In this document: in pieces, positions 4,584 to 7,319 of the stretch | How positions within the stretch are numbered: the stretch's first letter is position 1 | Layout of the letters: the number at the start of each line of letters is the position of its first letter | Source: Pseudomonadota bacterium | Lineage (GTDB): Bacteria; Pseudomonadota; Alphaproteobacteria; Acetobacterales; Acetobacteraceae | Reading direction: 5' to 3' | NCBI GenBank assembly: GCA_021845835.1 | Contig: JAJZVE010000224.1 | Span: 1-7,319, forward strand | DNA: 7,319 nucleotides | Translations under genes and position numbers: made by a program | The notes under the pieces: generated by a model | Database searches by the model: none | Seen by the model: the letters and a program-made list of their open reading frames with translations, nothing else | What the model was told of the DNA's origin: nothing

Positions 4584-6626
4584 ATGGGCGAGACACGCGA
4601 TACCCGCGAGCAGGCGCCCAGGGCGCCCGATCCGGTGACGTTGCAGATCCTCAAGAGTCACTTCGAGGCGGCGGCGGAGAGCATGGCCTACACGCTGCTG
4701 CGCACGGCGCATTCGGCGTTCGTGAAGGAGACCGAGGATTTCACCAGCGGGCTGGTGACGCCGTGCGGGCAGACCTTCGCGAGCCCCAAGGATCTGGGCG
4801 CGACCTGGTTCGTGGGGCTGGACTACGCCGGCGTGATCGGTGCGATCGACAACTATGCCCCGGGCGATATCTGCGTCACCAACGACCCCTATGCCGGGTT
4901 CGTGTGCACGCACGCGCCGGACATGCATCTGTGGATGCCGGTCTTCGCGGGCGAGCGGCTGATGTGCTTCGCGGTGGGGCATATCCACAACACCGACATG
5001 GGCGGCGCGGTACCAGCCTCTCTCTCGCGCGCACTGACCGAGGTGCACCAGGAGGGGATCCGCATCCCGCCCTGCAAGCTGGTGGAGCGGGGCGTGATGG
5101 ACGAGAAGCTGCTCGCTGTGATGCTGCGCAACGTGCGGATGCCGGAACAGAATTGGGGCGACCTCAAGGCGCAGATCGCCTCGCTCAAGACGGCGGAGCG
5201 GAAGATCCACCAGGCGATCGACCGTTTCGGGGCAGACACGGTGCACGCCGCGATGTACGGCGTGCTCGACCTCGCGGAGCGGCAGGCGCGGCGTCTGTTC
5301 GCCGCCATGGCGGACGGGGAGTACGTGTTCAGCGACTACATCGACGAGGATAGTCCCGGAGGCGTGCCCTGCCGGCTTAAGCTCGCGGTGCGGATCCGCG
5401 GCGAGGAGGCGGAACTCGACTTCACCGGCAGCGACCCGCAATTGCAGTCCTCGCTCAACATGCCGACCGGGGGGCTGCCGCGGCACATCCTGCCGCTGGT
5501 CGGCTACAATTACGTGATGTACTCGCTCGATCCGACGGTGGCGCTCAATTGCGGTCTGTCGCGGCCGGTGCGCTGCGTGCTGCCGGAAGGCTCGGTGGTC
5601 AACCCGGTCTATCCCGCGGCGACGGGGATGCGCAGCCTGACCTGCGCGCGCATCCAGGGCATTGTGATCGGCGCGTTCGCGCGCGCGATGCCGGAGCGGC
5701 TGCCTTCCGGGCCCTCGGGCGGGGGCGGCATCCTCAACGTGCGTACGACGGATACGCAGACCGGGCGGACGGTGATGGCCTCGATCAACCCGATCACCGG
5801 CGGCGGCGGTGGCGACGCGCATGGCGACGGGCTCGACGGGTCGAACTCTTTTCTCAAGAACACGCCGGTGGAGATCACCGAGGCGGAGGTGCCGATCCGG
5901 GTGATCAGCTACGGACTGATGGCGGACAGTGGCGGGCCGGGGCGTTATCGCGGTGGGCTCGGGACGCAGATGACGTTCCAGGTGTTCTCGCCCAATTCCG
6001 TGGTGACGGCGCGCAACCGCGACCGGGTGCGCTTCGCGTCATGGGGCGTGCTGGGCGGGCGCGCGGGAGCGACATGCGGCTTCTGGCGGAACAAGGGCAC
6101 GCCGGGCGAGGAGGACCTGGGTAACGACGACGTGGTGCGCTGCGCACCCGGGGATGTGCTCACGATCAGCGCCTCGGGCGCCGGGGGGTGGGGCGATCCC
6201 TTCCTGCGCGACCCCGAGGAGGTGGCGCGCGACGTGGCGCAGGGCAAGGTGAGCGTGGCGGCGGCGGCGCGCGACTATGGCGTCGCGATCGTGGACGGCA
6301 TGGTGGACGCGCCGGCAACGGCACGGCTGCGCGCACCGGCGCGACCACCGGCGGCGGAGATCGTGTTCGGGGAATCGCGCATCGCGTTCGAGAAACTGTG
6401 GTCCGAGGCGGCGTGGGACCGGCTAGCGGCGCTGTTGTTCGCGTTGCCGGTCGAGTGGCGTTTCTTCATGAAGCACCAGGTCTTCGCACTGGTGGAGCAT
6501 GATGCGGACGCGGCAGCGGACCCGGTGGGCGCGGTGGAGCGCGCCTTCGCCGCGGCAAGCTCGCGGCACGGGCGGGTGGCGGCCGATGGTCAGAGGGGTA
6601 CTTCCGTACGGTCCTTGCGGCGGTAG
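4584..6626 (+). CDS. hyuB: Hydantoinase/oxoprolinase family protein, subunit B (HyuB-like)
   Basis: This is the partner subunit that performs ring opening with HyuA. The protein is 680 residues, against roughly 500-600 for many HyuB proteins, because of a C-terminal extension. Conserved blocks are DPVTLQILKSHFEAAAESMA (15-34), KETEDFTSG (48-56), APGDICVTNDPYAG (92-105), THAPDMHLWMPVF (109-121), VGHIHNTDMGG (131-141), FTGSDPQLQSSLN (280-292), SGGPGRYRGGLG (449-460) and SGAGGWGDPF (531-540). The His/Asp residues around 110-138 (H110, D113, H133, H135, D138) are plausible metal ligands, by analogy with described family members. Residues ~575-680 form the extension; its middle part (WSEAAWDRLAALLFALPVEW) looks structured. 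ATG 4584 is chosen because the first conserved block begins just after it and it lies two bases after the hyuA stop. The same frame is open upstream to 4206, but that stretch is a shadow of hyuA. The 3' end overlaps the convergent oxidoreductase by 37 bases. Confidence 0.93.
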   Translation: MGETRDTREQAPRAPDPVTLQILKSHFEAAAESMAYTLLRTAHSAFVKETEDFTSGLVTPCGQTFASPKDLGATWFVGLDYAGVIGAIDNYAPGDICVTNDPYAGFVCTHAPDMHLWMPVFAGERLMCFAVGHIHNTDMGGAVPASLSRALTEVHQEGIRIPPCKLVERGVMDEKLLAVMLRNVRMPEQNWGDLKAQIASLKTAERKIHQAIDRFGADTVHAAMYGVLDLAERQARRLFAAMADGEYVFSDYIDEDSPGGVPCRLKLAVRIRGEEAELDFTGSDPQLQSSLNMPTGGLPRHILPLVGYNYVMYSLDPTVALNCGLSRPVRCVLPEGSVVNPVYPAATGMRSLTCARIQGIVIGAFARAMPERLPSGPSGGGGILNVRTTDTQTGRTVMASINPITGGGGGDAHGDGLDGSNSFLKNTPVEITEAEVPIRVISYGLMADSGGPGRYRGGLGTQMTFQVFSPNSVVTARNRDRVRFASWGVLGGRAGATCGFWRNKGTPGEEDLGNDDVVRCAPGDVLTISASGAGGWGDPFLRDPEEVARDVAQGKVSVAAAARDYGVAIVDGMVDAPATARLRAPARPPAAEIVFGESRIAFEKLWSEAAWDRLAALLFALPVEWRFFMKHQVFALVEHDADAAADPVGAVERAFAAASSRHGRVAADGQRGTSVRSLRR

Positions 6627-7318
6627 TGGATGAGGGCGAGGCGCGCGGTGCGGCGCACGAGGGGATGTAGGGGCACCGGGGTCAGCGGCGCGGGAGCAAG
6701 CGCGAGATCCTCGTCGCGCGCGCCAAGCACCGCGTCGCGCAGCACCGCGCCCATGCCCATGGCGAGCGCGAGGCCGCGGCCGTTGCAGCCGATCCAGCCG
6801 ATCAGCCCGTCCGGCGTGCGATGCAGGCGCGGCAGGCGGTCCGTGGTCATCGCGATGCGCCCACCCCAGAAGAACGGGAAGTCGGCGCCGGCGAGTTCCG
6901 GGAACAGCTCGGCGAGCCTGGCGCGCACGGCCCGCTCGAGGCGCGGGCGCGCGACGGCCTGAATCGCGAGCGCACCGCCGGTGACCAGGCGGCCCTCCCT
7001 GTCCTTGTGGAAGTAACGCAGGTCGTTGCGCGTGTCCGACGCCGCCTCGTTGCCGGGGAGGATGCGCGCGGCGACAGTGGGCGCGAGCACGTCGGTCGCG
7101 AGCTGGTAGCTGGTGACGGGCACGATGGTCCGTCGCAGGCGGGGCCAGAGTGCGTCCGTGTGCGCCGCGGTGACGACGACCAGCTTGCGGCAGCGGAGCA
7201 CGCCCTGGGGTGCCTCGACGCGCCAGCCGTCGGGCTCGCGCACGAGGCGGCGCGCGCGGCTGTGCTCGTGGATGCGCGCGCCCTCCTGCTGCGCAGCGCG
7301 GGCGAGGCCGCGGGCAAA
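6590..7318 (-). CDS. FAD-dependent oxidoreductase, DAO family (amino-acid/amine oxidase-like), C-terminal 242 residues (partial)
   Basis: This flavoprotein of the D-amino-acid oxidase superfamily probably oxidises an amino acid or amine; gamma-glutamylputrescine-oxidase-like or glycine/sarcosine-oxidase-like activities are possible. The frame is open to the right edge, so the N-terminus with the GxGxxG dinucleotide fold is outside; an internal GTG at 7243 is not the start. Visible residues begin FARGLARAAQQEGARIHEHS, the usual segment before the substrate domain. They continue with KLVVVTAAHTDALWP (45-59), IVPVTSYQLAT (65-75), GRLVTGG (109-115), FFWGGRIAMTTDRLPRLHR (149-167) and GLIGWIGCNGRGLALAMGMG (171-190), the C-terminal FAD-contacting loop. 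The tail after ~200 is proline-rich and then basic (HYRRKDRTEVPL). It is convergent with hyuB, with stop TGA at 6592-6590 lying inside hyuB. The catalytic substrate is not determinable from this part. Confidence 0.9.
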   Translation of the reverse strand, partial: FARGLARAAQQEGARIHEHSRARRLVREPDGWRVEAPQGVLRCRKLVVVTAAHTDALWPRLRRTIVPVTSYQLATDVLAPTVAARILPGNEAASDTRNDLRYFHKDREGRLVTGGALAIQAVARPRLERAVRARLAELFPELAGADFPFFWGGRIAMTTDRLPRLHRTPDGLIGWIGCNGRGLALAMGMGAVLRDAVLGARDEDLALAPAPLTPVPLHPLVRRTARLALIHYRRKDRTEVPL

Positions 7319-7319
7319 G

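Noticed and set aside
2713..4596. Long open frame of 627 codons on the minus strand opposite hyuA
   Set aside because: Its translation is rich in Arg, His and Pro with no recognisable domains, typical of the antisense shadow of a GC-rich gene. The plus strand encodes a clear full-length HyuA.
4440..5822. Open frame of 460 codons on the minus strand opposite hyuB
   Set aside because: Same low-complexity Arg/His/Pro/Ala composition; it overlaps both hyuA and hyuB and has no family motif, so it is a shadow of strong codon bias.
1..7319. A defence system, CRISPR array, retron or RNA gene
   Set aside because: No regular spaced repeats, tRNA- or rRNA-like sequence or reverse-transcriptase, nuclease-helicase or toxin-antitoxin proteins were seen. 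The only nuclease-like piece is the terminase fragment.

Overview
The window is high-GC DNA with bacterial gene organisation. The style of the hydantoinase and FAD-oxidoreductase proteins and the type of IS630 transposase suggest an alphaproteobacterium, possibly Rhodospirillales/Acetobacteraceae. That assignment is family resemblance recalled from memory, not a search result. The window divides into a mobile-element and debris half (1 to about 2500) and an intact metabolic half (about 2540 to 7319).

Left half. Positions 1-718 are one end of an IS21-family insertion sequence. It carries the first 202 codons of the transposase istA on the minus strand, running off the left edge, and a terminus with two copies of the GGGTCA(A/T)(A/T)TCTCAG-type repeat ending ...CA at 718. 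The element sits inside an ABC-transporter solute-binding-protein gene, of which only the C-terminal part survives to the right (719-1301). The insertion created an in-frame hybrid: the IS end supplies a Shine-Dalgarno sequence and an ATG (657) that read straight into the remnant. After a 96-base spacer with a strong imperfect palindrome (1314-1343), a minus-strand ORF (2492-1398) proves to be a chimera. Its first ~133 residues are the DNA-binding N-terminus of an IS630-family transposase. The remaining ~231 residues are the nuclease domain of a phage terminase large subunit, joined in frame without the terminase ATPase domain.

Right half. hyuA (2542-4581) and hyuB (4584-6626) are intact, two bases apart and presumably co-translated. 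They encode the two subunits of an ATP-dependent hydantoinase/5-oxoprolinase/caprolactamase-type enzyme that opens cyclic amides or imides; the substrate cannot be read from the sequence. A convergent FAD-dependent amino-acid/amine oxidoreductase of the DAO family (minus strand, entering from the right edge, stop at 6590) overlaps the last 37 bases of hyuB. An amidohydrolase beside an amine/amino-acid oxidase suggests a nitrogen-compound catabolic locus. The solute-binding-protein remnant could have belonged to such a locus or to an unrelated sugar-type transporter.

I see no RNA genes, CRISPR arrays or defence systems. The most unusual features are the in-frame chimeric ORF, the IS-supplied start for the transporter remnant, and the IS630 remnant lying only 49 bases upstream of hyuA, which may have replaced that operon's original promoter.
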